A stretch of DNA of 35,525 nucleotides from CAYFUR01 sp964346275 (GTDB lineage: Bacteria > Sumerlaeota > Sumerlaeia > SLMS01): positions 1 through 35,525 of the forward strand of contig CAYFUR010000029.1 in NCBI GenBank assembly GCA_964346275.1, in the 5' to 3' direction. Position 1 is the first letter of the stretch. The number at the start of each line of letters is the position of its first letter. The translations under genes were made by a program, and so were the position numbers. The notes beneath the pieces were generated by a model that saw only the letters and a list, made by a program, of their open reading frames with translations, had not been told where the DNA came from and searched no databases. Shown here piece by piece: positions 22,928 to 31,640 of this stretch.

Positions 22928-25900
22928 TCAGCCCTTTTTCAACGCTCCGTGAATCTTGGCCAGAAGGTCGGGACGCTGGTAAGGTTTTTGGATGAACCCG
23001 GCGAGCCCCTTGCCGGTAAACCGTTGACCCACCTCTTCCTCGCTGTAGCCGCTCATGAGAACCACCCGGGTGTCCTTTCGGATCCGGCGGATCTCGCGAA
23101 ACGTTTCCTCGCCACTGATCCCCGGCATTGTGAGATCGAGGAGCACGCATATCACCTCGTCCTGGTGCTCGCGGAAGAGCTCCAATCCCTCCTCGCCAGA
23201 GGCAGCGGTCACAACGCGAAAGCCTGCCCGCTCGAGCACCTTTTCCGTCAGGAGCCGGACGCTGGGTTCATCATCCACGACGAGAATGACATTCCCATCG
23301 CCCCCGGGAGTCTCCTCGGTGCGCTTGCCGGCAGAGGCGCTTGCCTCGGCTCCCGCTTCCAAGGCGGGCATGAGGATCTTGAAGCTGGATCCCCGGCCTT
23401 TCTCTGTATAGATGCGAATGGCCCCGTTGTGGCTGCGCACGATGCCGAGCACGGCCGCCATGCCCAGGCCGCGACCCGTGGACTTTGTCGTGAAGAAAGG
23501 ATCAAAGATTTTCTCCCGCGTTTCCGAATCCATCCCCTGGCCCGTATCGGAAATTTCGAGATAGACATAGCGGCCTTCCTTGAGGTCCTCATGATAAGAG
23601 GCACTTTCCAGATATTCCCGGTCGCAGTTCATGCTTCCCGTGGTCAGGGAGATGATGCCGCTTTTCTCGTCGCCGATGGCCTCCGAGGCGTTTGTGATCA
23701 GATTCATGACGACCTGGCGAATCTGGGTCACGTCGGCCTCGATGAGAGGAAGTTCCTCCGCCAGGTTGTATTTCAAGCTGGCCCGCTTGGTGATCGAGAC
23801 GCTCAGCAGCTCGGTCATCTCCTCGATGATTCTGTTGAGGTTCACGGGCTCGATGAGAAAGCGGCCGCGCCCCGAATAGGCGAGCATCTGGCGGCAAAGA
23901 TCAGCGGCGCGTTTAGCGGCGTGCTCGATCTCGTATAGACTGGGCCGGGCCGGCGACTCGGAGGCAACCTCGTCGAGAGCGAGGCCGGCATGGCCCAGGA
24001 TGGCCACGAGAAGGTTGTTGAAATCGTGAGCGATGCCACCGGCCAACACGCCGAGGCTTTCCAGCTTTTGTGCTTGCTGGACCTGTAACTCGAGCTTGTG
24101 CCGTTCTTCCTGGGCTTGTTTTCTCTCGGTAATGTCCCTCCCGATCAGAACAAGCCCTTTCCGGCGGCCATCTTCGTAAAGGAGCGGAATGCGAAACGTA
24201 TCGTAGATAATGGCCTTTCCCTCTTTGGAGGGGACACTGAGATCGTTCCGGTATGGCTCGCCTGATTCCCAGGCCTTCTCATCTTCGGCAAGACATCGTT
24301 CGAAATACTCGCGGAATTCCGGCGAGAGATCGATCAATTCCGCGTCGGTCTTCCCCTGGTAGTCCTTTTCTTTCAGGCCGATGGTATCAAGAGTCTTCTC
24401 GTTCGAGACGAGCCATCGCCCGAGGCCATCCTTGAAGACGATGAGGTCCGGCGTCGCGTCGATGAGGGCACGAAGGCGTTCTTCGCTGGCGCGGAGTTCG
24501 TCTTCCACGAGAGTCCTTCGCACGGATGGGGCAGCTTCATCGGCCAGGTTGCGGAGAAGGTCCAGGTCGTTTTCGTCGTAGCGGTTTTCCTGATAGGATT
24601 GAATTGAAAGAACGCCGTAGACCTCGCCTCGCAGAAGGATGGGCATGAAGAGCAGGGAGAGGGATGGCCTGGTCACGTCGCCAAAACGGGAGAACGCCCC
24701 GTCCTCCGCCTCGCCTTCCCGGCGGTTAATCATCAGCGGCTTGCCTTGCAGAAGGGAATCGGAGGCTGGATATTCGTAATCAACCGAGCGCCTCATGGCC
24801 TGCTCGTCGACGATGCGCTTCCCGTCCACATGATCAACGGCGTAGAGACTGCGAAAGCGATTGGTGCCGGGGACGCGCTCGGCAAAGTAGAAGGCGTCCC
24901 AGCGGAAAAGAACCTCGGCGGCGCGGCTGAGCGCCTGGGCCATGGCGAGAGGGGTTCCCGCCTCAGAGAGTTCCAACCCAAGGCGGGCGAACGCCGCGCG
25001 CTCCTGCTCCGCCCGCGCCATGTCCGTCACCTCCAGCCCGATGGACCCGATCAGCATCGATCCGCCATCGATGCGGACTGGAAAGCGATGGCATTCGAGA
25101 AGGCGTTTATGACCCAACCTGTCTAGACGTTCTTCCTGCGATTTAAGTTCCCCCTGGTCCAGAACATGGCGATCCTTTTCAAGCAGCCTTTCGCCCATCT
25201 CGCCGGGGAAGAGTTCGGAGGCCGTCTTCTCCCGCCACTCGTCATGGCCGAGAACCTCCTCGAAAAAGCGGTTTGCATAGACAATTCTGCAGGCATCGTC
25301 CTTAATCAGAATCTCCCCTGGAAAATGATTCATGAAGACGGTGAAGCGGCTTTCGCTCTCCTGGAGCGCGCGGAAAAACTCGCGCCGAACGCTGATATCC
25401 CGAATGAGAGCCCATGTTTTCTTTTCACCGGTTTCCTCGTCCTTCAGGAGATAGACACGCATCTCCGCGGGAATCCGCGTGCCATCCTTGCGGATAAACT
25501 CTTTCTCGAACAGATCGGAGTAGCCGCGCTCCCGGAGTTGTTTGAGGACAACGTTTTCCTCGAAATCCTGGTATTTGTCCGGAGTGATGTCCTCATAGCT
25601 GAGGCGGCGCAATTCCTCACCGGAATAGCCCACCATCGCCTGGAAGGCGGAATTGGAATCAAGGCATCTGCCCTGCTGATCGGCAAAAACCGACCCGTCG
25701 AGCATTCCCTCGTGGAGAAGCCGATAATATTTCTCGGAGCGATGGACTTTCCGGAAGGCGGAGAACACTTCATCGAAGAGCGGTCCGAGGCGGAGAACCC
25801 CCACGAGCAGGGAGGCGGAAATCAGGAGGCTGGCGAGGCTTTCATTCAGATGGCTCTCTGTACCGGCCAGGTGATCCACGAAGCAGACGATTCGATGAAC

Positions 25901-26035
25901 CGCCATCAGGGCGAATCCGGCGGAAATCCAAAGCCAGGCCGACCGGGCCTCGAAGTGCCGCATGTGGCGCAAAGCAAACCATGCTGCCAGAGACTGGCAG
26001 ATAATCGACAAGATCAAAATGCTCAGGGCCAGCAT
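22928..26035 (-). CDS. Hybrid sensor histidine kinase (PAS-PAS-GAF-PAS-HisKA-HATPase-REC)
   Basis: About 1035 residues. A TTG start 12 bases upstream is possible, but GAGG six bases before ATG 26035 favours the shorter form, used for numbering here. The N-terminal 90 residues hold about three hydrophobic segments. PAS-type domains follow at about 100-225 (MVGYSGEELRRLSYEDITPD) and 230-345; a GAF domain at 350-510 (FMPILLRGEVYGVLSIQSY); a third PAS at 520-640. HisKA has the phosphoacceptor His670 in GIAHDFNN; the HATPase has MNLITNASEAI (N box), DTGQGM and GRGLGMAAVLGIVRSHNGAI. A C-terminal receiver has Asp967 in LLDLTMPG, the pair DD in VVDDEP and Lys in IQKPY, all intact. No partner regulator gene is adjacent. 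Input signal unknown. Confidence 0.93.
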   Translation of the reverse strand: MLALSILILSIICQSLAAWFALRHMRHFEARSAWLWISAGFALMAVHRIVCFVDHLAGTESHLNESLASLLISASLLVGVLRLGPLFDEVFSAFRKVHRSEKYYRLLHEGMLDGSVFADQQGRCLDSNSAFQAMVGYSGEELRRLSYEDITPDKYQDFEENVVLKQLRERGYSDLFEKEFIRKDGTRIPAEMRVYLLKDEETGEKKTWALIRDISVRREFFRALQESESRFTVFMNHFPGEILIKDDACRIVYANRFFEEVLGHDEWREKTASELFPGEMGERLLEKDRHVLDQGELKSQEERLDRLGHKRLLECHRFPVRIDGGSMLIGSIGLEVTDMARAEQERAAFARLGLELSEAGTPLAMAQALSRAAEVLFRWDAFYFAERVPGTNRFRSLYAVDHVDGKRIVDEQAMRRSVDYEYPASDSLLQGKPLMINRREGEAEDGAFSRFGDVTRPSLSLLFMPILLRGEVYGVLSIQSYQENRYDENDLDLLRNLADEAAPSVRRTLVEDELRASEERLRALIDATPDLIVFKDGLGRWLVSNEKTLDTIGLKEKDYQGKTDAELIDLSPEFREYFERCLAEDEKAWESGEPYRNDLSVPSKEGKAIIYDTFRIPLLYEDGRRKGLVLIGRDITERKQAQEERHKLELQVQQAQKLESLGVLAGGIAHDFNNLLVAILGHAGLALDEVASESPARPSLYEIEHAAKRAADLCRQMLAYSGRGRFLIEPVNLNRIIEEMTELLSVSITKRASLKYNLAEELPLIEADVTQIRQVVMNLITNASEAIGDEKSGIISLTTGSMNCDREYLESASYHEDLKEGRYVYLEISDTGQGMDSETREKIFDPFFTTKSTGRGLGMAAVLGIVRSHNGAIRIYTEKGRGSSFKILMPALEAGAEASASAGKRTEETPGGDGNVILVVDDEPSVRLLTEKVLERAGFRVVTAASGEEGLELFREHQDEVICVLLDLTMPGISGEETFREIRRIRKDTRVVLMSGYSEEEVGQRFTGKGLAGFIQKPYQRPDLLAKIHGALKKG

Positions 26036-26260
26036 TGGCCACCTCAAAAAGAAAAGGGTCGCGCGCGGGTGTGGGGTCCACGAGCAGATGAAAGGGGCCC
26101 TTGTTTGTCATTTCAGAGTCGTATTATTATTTTTCCGGACATTCTCCCGAAATACAGCTCAGGGTTTACAGAAGGCCCATTTCAGGGAAAACCGTAGACC
26201 ATGGATACTCCCGGCGACAACCAGGAAATTGGACTTTTCAATTCTATAAATATAAAATAA
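26036..26260 (-). other. AT-rich upstream region of the hybrid kinase gene
   Basis: Noncoding spacer between the cysK terminator and the histidine kinase start. It is clearly more AT-rich than the surroundings (for example 26110-26140 and 26240-26260), as expected for a promoter region, but I could not pick a convincing -35/-10 pair. Confidence 0.4.
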
Positions 26261-26280
26261 GGACGGGGAAAATCCCCGCC
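26261..26280 (-). terminator. Rho-independent terminator after cysK
   Basis: Read on the minus strand, GGCGGGGA and TCCCCGTCC pair around a three-base T loop, giving a strong short stem, followed by TTATTTTATATTTATAG. It lies about 34 bases past the cysK stop and would end the yidC-khpB-cysK transcript. Confidence 0.8.
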
Positions 26281-26313
26281 CTTTGTAATTGATTTTGCCG
26301 TTGTCTCGCCGGC

Positions 26314-27276
26314 TCAGACGTCAGCCGTGGCGTCCTCGATGGCACGCGCCTCGTCGGCCAGTGGCGTCGAGAGATAGCGCTCTCCGAAGGAGCAGCCAAT
26401 GGTCACGATTGTCTTTCCCTTGCTTTCGGGACGCTGGGCAACGCGCAGGGCGGCGGAGATATTGCCTCCGGCGGAGATGCCGCCGAAGATCCCTTCTTCC
26501 CGCGAAACGCGGCGAGCCATCTGGAAGGATTCGTCGTTGGAAACCTTGACCACTTCGTCGATAATTTCGGTGTTGAGATTCTTGGGAATGAACCCCGCGC
26601 CGATACCCTGAACCTTGTGAGGGCCGGGCTGGCCACCGCTGATGACGGGAGAGTCTTCCGGCTCGACGGCGAAGACTTTGAACTTCGGGTTGCGGGCCTT
26701 GAGGACTTCGCCCACGCCGGTCAGCGTTCCGCCGGTCCCCACACCGGCAACGATCATGTCGACTTTGCCGTCGGTATCATTCCAGATTTCCTCGGCGGTG
26801 GTCTTGCGATGGATTTCGGGATTGGCCGGATTGTCAAACTGCTGGGGCATGAAGGAGTTGGGCGCATACTCTTCGACGAGTTGGTGAGCCGTTTCTATGG
26901 CGCCGCTCATTCCCTTTTCCGCGGCGGTGAGCTTGAGGTCGGCGCCCAGCATGCGGAGTAGGTAACGCCTCTCTTTGGACATGGACTTGGGCATGGTCAG
27001 GATCAGCTTGTAGCCTTTGGCGGCGCAGACGAAGGCCAGGGCGATCCCGGTGTTGCCGGAGGTGGGCTCGATAATCACCGTATCCTTGTTGATCAGGCCT
27101 TCTTTCTCCGCCGCTTCGATCATGGCGATGCCGATGCGGTCTTTCACACTGGCTAGGGGGTTGAAGAATTCGCATTTCACCAGGATCGTGGCGTCGATGC
27201 CTGCTGTCACTTTATTCAAACGGACAAGTGGGGTGTTTCCGATCGTTTGGGTAATATCCTCGTAGATCCGGCCCAT
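26314..27276 (-). CDS. cysK: Cysteine synthase A (O-acetylserine sulfhydrylase)
   Basis: A 320-residue PLP enzyme that makes L-cysteine from O-acetylserine and sulfide in the cytoplasm. Lys45 in NPLASVKDRIG is the PLP lysine; PTSGNTGIALA (71-81) is the substrate-carboxylate loop; GVGTGGTLTGVG binds the PLP phosphate; EPEDSPVISGGQPGPHKVQG and GIGAGFIPKNL are typical CysK signatures. A strong AAAGGAG lies seven bases before the ATG. It follows khpB after 86 bases and a terminator follows it, so it is probably the last gene of the yidC-khpB-cysK transcript, a chance neighbour in function. CysM or cystathionine beta-synthase are less likely: the length and motifs match CysK. Confidence 0.95.
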   Translation of the reverse strand: MGRIYEDITQTIGNTPLVRLNKVTAGIDATILVKCEFFNPLASVKDRIGIAMIEAAEKEGLINKDTVIIEPTSGNTGIALAFVCAAKGYKLILTMPKSMSKERRYLLRMLGADLKLTAAEKGMSGAIETAHQLVEEYAPNSFMPQQFDNPANPEIHRKTTAEEIWNDTDGKVDMIVAGVGTGGTLTGVGEVLKARNPKFKVFAVEPEDSPVISGGQPGPHKVQGIGAGFIPKNLNTEIIDEVVKVSNDESFQMARRVSREEGIFGGISAGGNISAALRVAQRPESKGKTIVTIGCSFGERYLSTPLADEARAIEDATADV

Positions 27277-27362
27277 ATGCGGCTCCTTTCGAAAGTGCCC
27301 ACGGAATTACTGAGTGTGAATAAGGGAGCAAAGCGGGTGCCCGATGCCAACCGCCGTTTTGC

Positions 27363-28286
27363 TCATTCGATTTCGTCGACCAGCCTGTCGTCGTCTTCGT
27401 CCTCTTCGGATTCATCGGGAGGGATATATTCGGGGAGAATGGAATGGCCTTCCTCGCCGAGAGCATCCTGCGCGGCTTCGTATTCTTCTTCCTCGGCGGC
27501 TTTGGCCTTGCCGTAGAGAAGCTGGCGCTGTTCTTCGGTAATTTCCGCCTGATGCTTACCGCGGGGCAGCACGCCGCCGTGGCTTTTCTTTCCGCCTCCA
27601 CGCTTATTGCCGCCGCCGCCCCGATAGGACGTTTTCAGCGGCTCGATGAGGATGTGCCGTGAGCGATCCTGGCCGCGGCTCTCCGTCTTGACCTCGGTGG
27701 AGTCTTTCAACAGGTTGTGAATGAATTTCCGCTCGGCGGGGCTCATGGGGGAGAGCGGAATGCGGCGCCCCGTGCGCGCCGCCTTGTCCGCCGCCTGCCG
27801 TGCCTCCTTCTCCAGGCGGACCAGTTTGCGTTCGCGATAGCCCTCCACGTCAAGCATGACATCGGGGAAGCTTTCGTCTTCGGTGAGAAGGGCTCGCACC
27901 ACGACGTGCTGAAGGGCGTCAAGCGTGGCGCCTTTCTTCCCGATGAGGATGGAGGTCTCTGGCACTTGCAGCCGGATGATGATAATATTGCGAAAGCGCT
28001 CGGCCCGGGCACTGGCTCCGGGCGCAAAGCGCTCCATCAAGCCATTGGTCCATTCTTCGGCAAGGCGTGTGTAGTGGGAGAACCCGACGCGGATCACAAA
28101 GAGCGTGGCTTCTTCGGGAGAGAGAGGGGCGTCGAGCCCTTCTTCCTCCTGGTGCTGTTTCAGGTCGATCTCGTCCGGTTCGTATTCCTCGATGATTTCG
28201 AGATGGTCTTTGTCGATTTCCAGGCGTTTTTCGGCTTTTTCCAGCCCTTTTGCACGTGTTTTTGCAACGATTTCTATTTCCCGCAT
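27363..28286 (-). CDS. khpB: KhpB/Jag RNA-binding protein with RGG-like patch and acidic tail
   Basis: A 307-residue Jag/SpoIIIJ-associated RNA-binding protein. Residues 1-50 are the Jag_N domain (EIEIVAKTRAKGLEKAEKRL), 60-150 a KH domain with the loop IGKKGATLDALQHVV at 115-129, and 155-215 an R3H domain with R186/H190 in PAERKFIHNLLKD. KhpB binds many RNAs with KhpA in other bacteria and is usually encoded after yidC, as here (80-base gap). The unusual part is residues 219-307: a Gly/Lys/Arg patch (SYRGGGGNKRGGGKKSHGG), then a linker and an acidic tail (ESEEDEDDDRLVDEIE). Typical KhpB ends soon after R3H. AGGAAGG about nine bases upstream supports the ATG. Confidence 0.9.
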   Translation of the reverse strand: MREIEIVAKTRAKGLEKAEKRLEIDKDHLEIIEEYEPDEIDLKQHQEEEGLDAPLSPEEATLFVIRVGFSHYTRLAEEWTNGLMERFAPGASARAERFRNIIIIRLQVPETSILIGKKGATLDALQHVVVRALLTEDESFPDVMLDVEGYRERKLVRLEKEARQAADKAARTGRRIPLSPMSPAERKFIHNLLKDSTEVKTESRGQDRSRHILIEPLKTSYRGGGGNKRGGGKKSHGGVLPRGKHQAEITEEQRQLLYGKAKAAEEEEYEAAQDALGEEGHSILPEYIPPDESEEDEDDDRLVDEIE

Positions 28287-28366
28287 CTCGGATACCTTCC
28301 TGGAACCGGCAGTCGGCTTATGATGGATAGGCCGGTTCTGCTATAGGGTCACTGGCAGGGGTGGCG

Positions 28367-30367
28367 TCAGGTGAGGGCCCCCTCCTGAACTTTCTTTTTT
28401 TCTTCTTCGCTCTTCTGGTTCTGCTGATCGTCTTGCTCTGATTCGTGCTCGGCCATGTGGGCCGAGATAATTCGCTTGGTCATGAGGCTCTGGAAGATAC
28501 TGACGCAGTTGCTCACAATCCAGTAGAGGATGAGACCCGCCGGCAAGTGATAAAGGAAGAAGACGAACATGATGGGCATGAGCGTCGTCATTTGTTTCTG
28601 AATGCGCTCCTGGGTGGCATCGGTCGCGGGCATGCGCATGATGCGCATCTGGAGCAGGTTGGTGGCGCCCATGAGAACCGGCAGAAGGTTGAAGGAGCTG
28701 CCGAGAAGAGGCAGCGAGGCGCCCCAGTCGATCAGGCGGTCGGGCCCGGAGAGGTCGGGGATCCAGAGGAAGCTCTGGCCGCGTAATTCCACGGACTGCT
28801 CGAAGACGACATAGAGAGCGAGGAAGACGGGCATCTGGAGCAGCATGGGAACACAGCCGCGGAACATGCCCAGCGGGTTGACGTTGTGCTCGCGATAAAG
28901 CTGCATCACGGCCTGATTGCGCTTCATCGGATCACTTTTATACTTTTTGGTGATCGCCTCCATTTCGGGGCGGATCTTCTTCTGCTCGATCATTGTGCGG
29001 GCCTGGTTTTTAATGGCCCAATGGGTGAGCGGATAGATGACGATGCGCACGATGATGGTGGTGGCGATAATGGCGACGCCCCAAATGCCGATCCATTCCT
29101 GGAGCTGGCGCATGAGGCCGAGCAAGAGCAGGCAAAGAGGCCGCAGGAAGCCCATTCCAAGGGGCACCTTGTGGAAAACCAGGTCCTTGGGATGCGTGGT
29201 GCCTTCGGCGACCTGGAACCGGTCGGTCCCCAGGGCCTCGAGATTTTTCGGGCCGACGTAGAGCTGGTAGCCGACGTCCACTCGCTCGCTGGGCTCCAGC
29301 TTGCGCGGCGGGTGGAGCATATCCAGATCCAGCGGCAGGTTCGTATCGTCAGCCTGATAAGCGGGGGCATCGTTCTTTGGATCAAAACTGATCCGCACTT
29401 CATCGACGGGATTGATGGGCTCGGGGATAATCAGAGCGGCGAAGAATTTCTTTTCCTGGCCCGCCCAGTCGATACCGGGCGAACGGAAAATATCCATGTC
29501 GTCGTTGCGGCCGACTTTGCGCGTTTTGAGTCCGTCGTCCACGGCGATCACGATTTCTTCCCCGTAGCCGTGGACGCGGTCGCGTTCGTGGGGCTGGCCG
29601 AAGCCCCCCTGCCAGCCGATTCCAAAGCCGTTGTTGCCGCCGAGGGGCTTGCCCGTCTCCGGCCCGTTGCGGAAGGAGACGTCGAGATCAACCACGTAGC
29701 TGTCGTGATAGAAGATGAAGTCCTTGACCACGACGAGGCCATTGACCGGAGCAGAGGTAAAGGTCAGGGCCGTGGCGTTTTCCTGTTCCCTGCGTTCCAC
29801 GTCGAAGATTTCGTTGTTGAAATCACGGGCCGTGTCTCCGGTAAAGGAGAGCGGGTAGGCCCGATCCTCTTTTTCTCCGAGGATCGGCACGAGGTAGACG
29901 CTTCGCTCGCCCTCGCCATTTTCAGCCGCCGTGCTGACGAATTCGGAGGGCTTGATTTCCCAGTCGATAACCCGGGCACCGAGTTGGGTGAACTGCACGC
30001 GGTAGAGCCCCGTGTCGACGGTGACTTTCCCGGCGTCCTCGATGAGGCGCAGATCTTGAATCAGATCGCGTTCGTACTGGGAAATCGACTGACTGGGTTT
30101 GTCTTCCGGCGTGGCCTGGTCGGCGGAGGGAGAGGTGTCTCCGTCTTCGGTGGACGTGCCGAGGCTTTCGCGGACTTCCCGGAGCTTCTCGCGCCCCTCG
30201 TTCCTGAGCCGTTCGGCCTCGTCCTGCTGTTCCTTCCACTCGGTCCATTCGATTTCATAGGCCTTGTAGGCCTCCTCATAGGCCTGCTGCTTCTGGTGTT
30301 GGGTCCAGAACAGCCAGACGTAAGTGATGCCACAGATGAGAAAGAAGAGAGCCCAATTTTTTTTCAT
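28367..30367 (-). CDS. yidC: Membrane protein insertase YidC
   Basis: A 666-residue YidC, the inner-membrane insertase that works alone or with SecYEG. TM1 is at residues 4-20, followed by the large periplasmic beta domain (about 60-400) found in Gram-negative homologues, and then the five-TM core starting near 405. Arg441 in TTIIVRIVIYPLT is the conserved groove arginine; the cytoplasmic hairpin is RTMIEQKKIRPEMEAI; GCVPMLLQMPVFLALYVVF and MPIMFVFFLYHLPAGLILYW are the last TM helices. The C-terminus is short and charged. The ATG at 30367 was chosen over an in-frame TTG six codons upstream because TM1 begins right after it. No rpmH or rnpA is visible upstream, unlike the common rpmH-rnpA-yidC-jag order. 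khpB follows after 80 bases. Confidence 0.96.
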   Translation of the reverse strand: MKKNWALFFLICGITYVWLFWTQHQKQQAYEEAYKAYEIEWTEWKEQQDEAERLRNEGREKLREVRESLGTSTEDGDTSPSADQATPEDKPSQSISQYERDLIQDLRLIEDAGKVTVDTGLYRVQFTQLGARVIDWEIKPSEFVSTAAENGEGERSVYLVPILGEKEDRAYPLSFTGDTARDFNNEIFDVERREQENATALTFTSAPVNGLVVVKDFIFYHDSYVVDLDVSFRNGPETGKPLGGNNGFGIGWQGGFGQPHERDRVHGYGEEIVIAVDDGLKTRKVGRNDDMDIFRSPGIDWAGQEKKFFAALIIPEPINPVDEVRISFDPKNDAPAYQADDTNLPLDLDMLHPPRKLEPSERVDVGYQLYVGPKNLEALGTDRFQVAEGTTHPKDLVFHKVPLGMGFLRPLCLLLLGLMRQLQEWIGIWGVAIIATTIIVRIVIYPLTHWAIKNQARTMIEQKKIRPEMEAITKKYKSDPMKRNQAVMQLYREHNVNPLGMFRGCVPMLLQMPVFLALYVVFEQSVELRGQSFLWIPDLSGPDRLIDWGASLPLLGSSFNLLPVLMGATNLLQMRIMRMPATDATQERIQKQMTTLMPIMFVFFLYHLPAGLILYWIVSNCVSIFQSLMTKRIISAHMAEHESEQDDQQNQKSEEEKKKVQEGALT

Positions 30368-30469
30368 GCGATAAGAACGGATCAATTCGGCATAGGATAA
30401 TGGTCAGGGAGCGGCCCTGGAAGCGGCGGATGGTTCCACAGCGCTTTCCCGCGAGTCAACTCAATCCCT

Positions 30470-30495
30470 GATCGCTTTCGATCACGAAAGCGGTC
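30470..30495 (+). repeat. Perfect inverted repeat between mqnD and yidC
   Basis: CGCTTTCG (30473-30480) and CGAAAGCG (30485-30492) form an exact eight-base palindrome around ATCA; with flanking GAT/GTC the arm reaches eleven pairs including one T-G. It is about 60 bases past the mqnD stop and about 105 bases upstream of yidC. There is no T tract on either strand, so it is a poor terminator and could be an operator or an RNA hairpin in the yidC leader. Confidence 0.55.
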
Positions 30496-30556
30496 CCCGT
30501 TGGGAAGCGGCCTTCATGCCCGCCGGGGTTGGTGTTCCTACCCCCGGCAGGGCCCG

Positions 30557-31411
30557 TTATTCAACGAATTCCAGCTCCACCGGCGAGGGCAGAAACCCAA
30601 GCTGGTGCCCCTCGTCGAGAAATCGTGTCACGGCGGCGCGGCCGCGCGGGCCGAAGTCCCGCGTCAGCTCGTTGACATACATACCGACAAACTCATCGGC
30701 GAGGTCTTCCTCCATGCCGCGGGCCCATTGGAGGGAATGGCGCACGGCTTCGCGCCGGTTGGCCGGATCGAGGGCGTATTCGATGGATTCTTTCAGGACG
30801 GCGTTGATTTTCGAGAGCATGGGCTGGCCGAGGGCCTTGCGGATGACGTTGGCGCCCAAGGGGAGAGGCAGGCCACCGGTGCGTTCGTACCACCACTCGC
30901 CGAGGTTGACGATATTCGAGAGGCCCTCGGCGGCGTAGGTGAGCTGGCCCTCGTGGATCAGCAGCCCGCAGTCGGCGTCGCCGCGCTTCACGGCGTCCAT
31001 GATCTCGTCGAAGGGGACCACGACGTAATCAAACTGATCGGTCTTGAGGTAAATCTTGAGCGCCAGAAAGGCGGAGGTCAGCAGGCCGGGAACGGCGATT
31101 TTCCTGGATTTGAGTTCCCCGGCGGGAAACGGCTTCGCCGCTACGATCATCGGCCCGTAGTTGTCCCCCATGGAGGCGCCGCAGGGCAGCAGGGCGTATT
31201 TATCCAGCACGGAGGCGTAGGCGTGGATGCTGATCGCGCTGATATCGAGTTCCTCGCGCATGGCGCGCTCATTGAGCGTCTGGATGTCCTGGAGGATGTG
31301 TTCAAAGCGGAGGCCGCCGGTGTCGATCTTCTCCTTGGCGAGGGCGTAGAACATGAAGGCGTCGTCGGGATCGGGGGAATGGCCGAGGGTGAGCGTGCGT
31401 TGGTCGGTCAT
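30557..31411 (-). CDS. mqnD: 1,4-dihydroxy-6-naphthoate synthase (futalosine menaquinone pathway)
   Basis: A 284-residue periplasmic-binding-protein-fold enzyme. MqnD converts cyclic dehypoxanthine futalosine to 1,4-dihydroxy-6-naphthoate, a late step of the futalosine route to menaquinone. The N-terminus TLGHSPDPDDAFMFYALA matches the MqnD signature S-P-x-P-(N/D)-D-x-F-x-F; then DIQTLNERAMREELDISAIS, MGDNYGPMIVA, GLLIHEGQLTY and NLGEWWYERTGGLPLPLGAN, all typical. MqnA (chorismate dehydratase) shares the fold but begins differently. The ATG at 31411 is where homology starts; the longer frame to 31714 adds about 100 non-homologous residues. The other mqn genes are not in the window. It diverges from the FMN reductase gene. 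Confidence 0.9.
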   Translation of the reverse strand: MTDQRTLTLGHSPDPDDAFMFYALAKEKIDTGGLRFEHILQDIQTLNERAMREELDISAISIHAYASVLDKYALLPCGASMGDNYGPMIVAAKPFPAGELKSRKIAVPGLLTSAFLALKIYLKTDQFDYVVVPFDEIMDAVKRGDADCGLLIHEGQLTYAAEGLSNIVNLGEWWYERTGGLPLPLGANVIRKALGQPMLSKINAVLKESIEYALDPANRREAVRHSLQWARGMEEDLADEFVGMYVNELTRDFGPRGRAAVTRFLDEGHQLGFLPSPVELEFVE

Positions 31412-31601
31412 GCGGGGCCTTTCTGGAAGGGCTGGGATCATGCCGCCGCGTGGCGGCCAGGAACCGGACGAGGACTCTGCTGGAGCACAACCCGGGCCGC
31501 AACGGGGGAATGTTTTTCGAGTGCTCGGGGCTTCGGCGTGGCGGAGAGTCAGCATGGTGCGCGGGCCGAAGAGAGGGTGCGCTTGGCACAGAACCTGCCC
31601 T

Positions 31602-31619
31602 TTTCCCCGGGAAATTCCC
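31602..31619 (+). promoter_or_regulatory. Overlapping palindromes upstream of the FMN reductase
   Basis: TTTCCC-C-GGGAAA (31602-31614) and GGGAA-A-TTCCC (31609-31619) share the GGGAAA half. They sit 22-39 bases before the reductase ATG, so a dimeric repressor site or alternating RNA hairpins covering the leader are possible. No factor can be named. Confidence 0.3.
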
Positions 31620-31640
31620 GATGAGACGGAGGACGTTCCC

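Noticed and set aside
28886..30400. 504-codon open frame on the plus strand
   Set aside because: Antisense to yidC, whose motifs are unambiguous; the frame has shadow-type composition.
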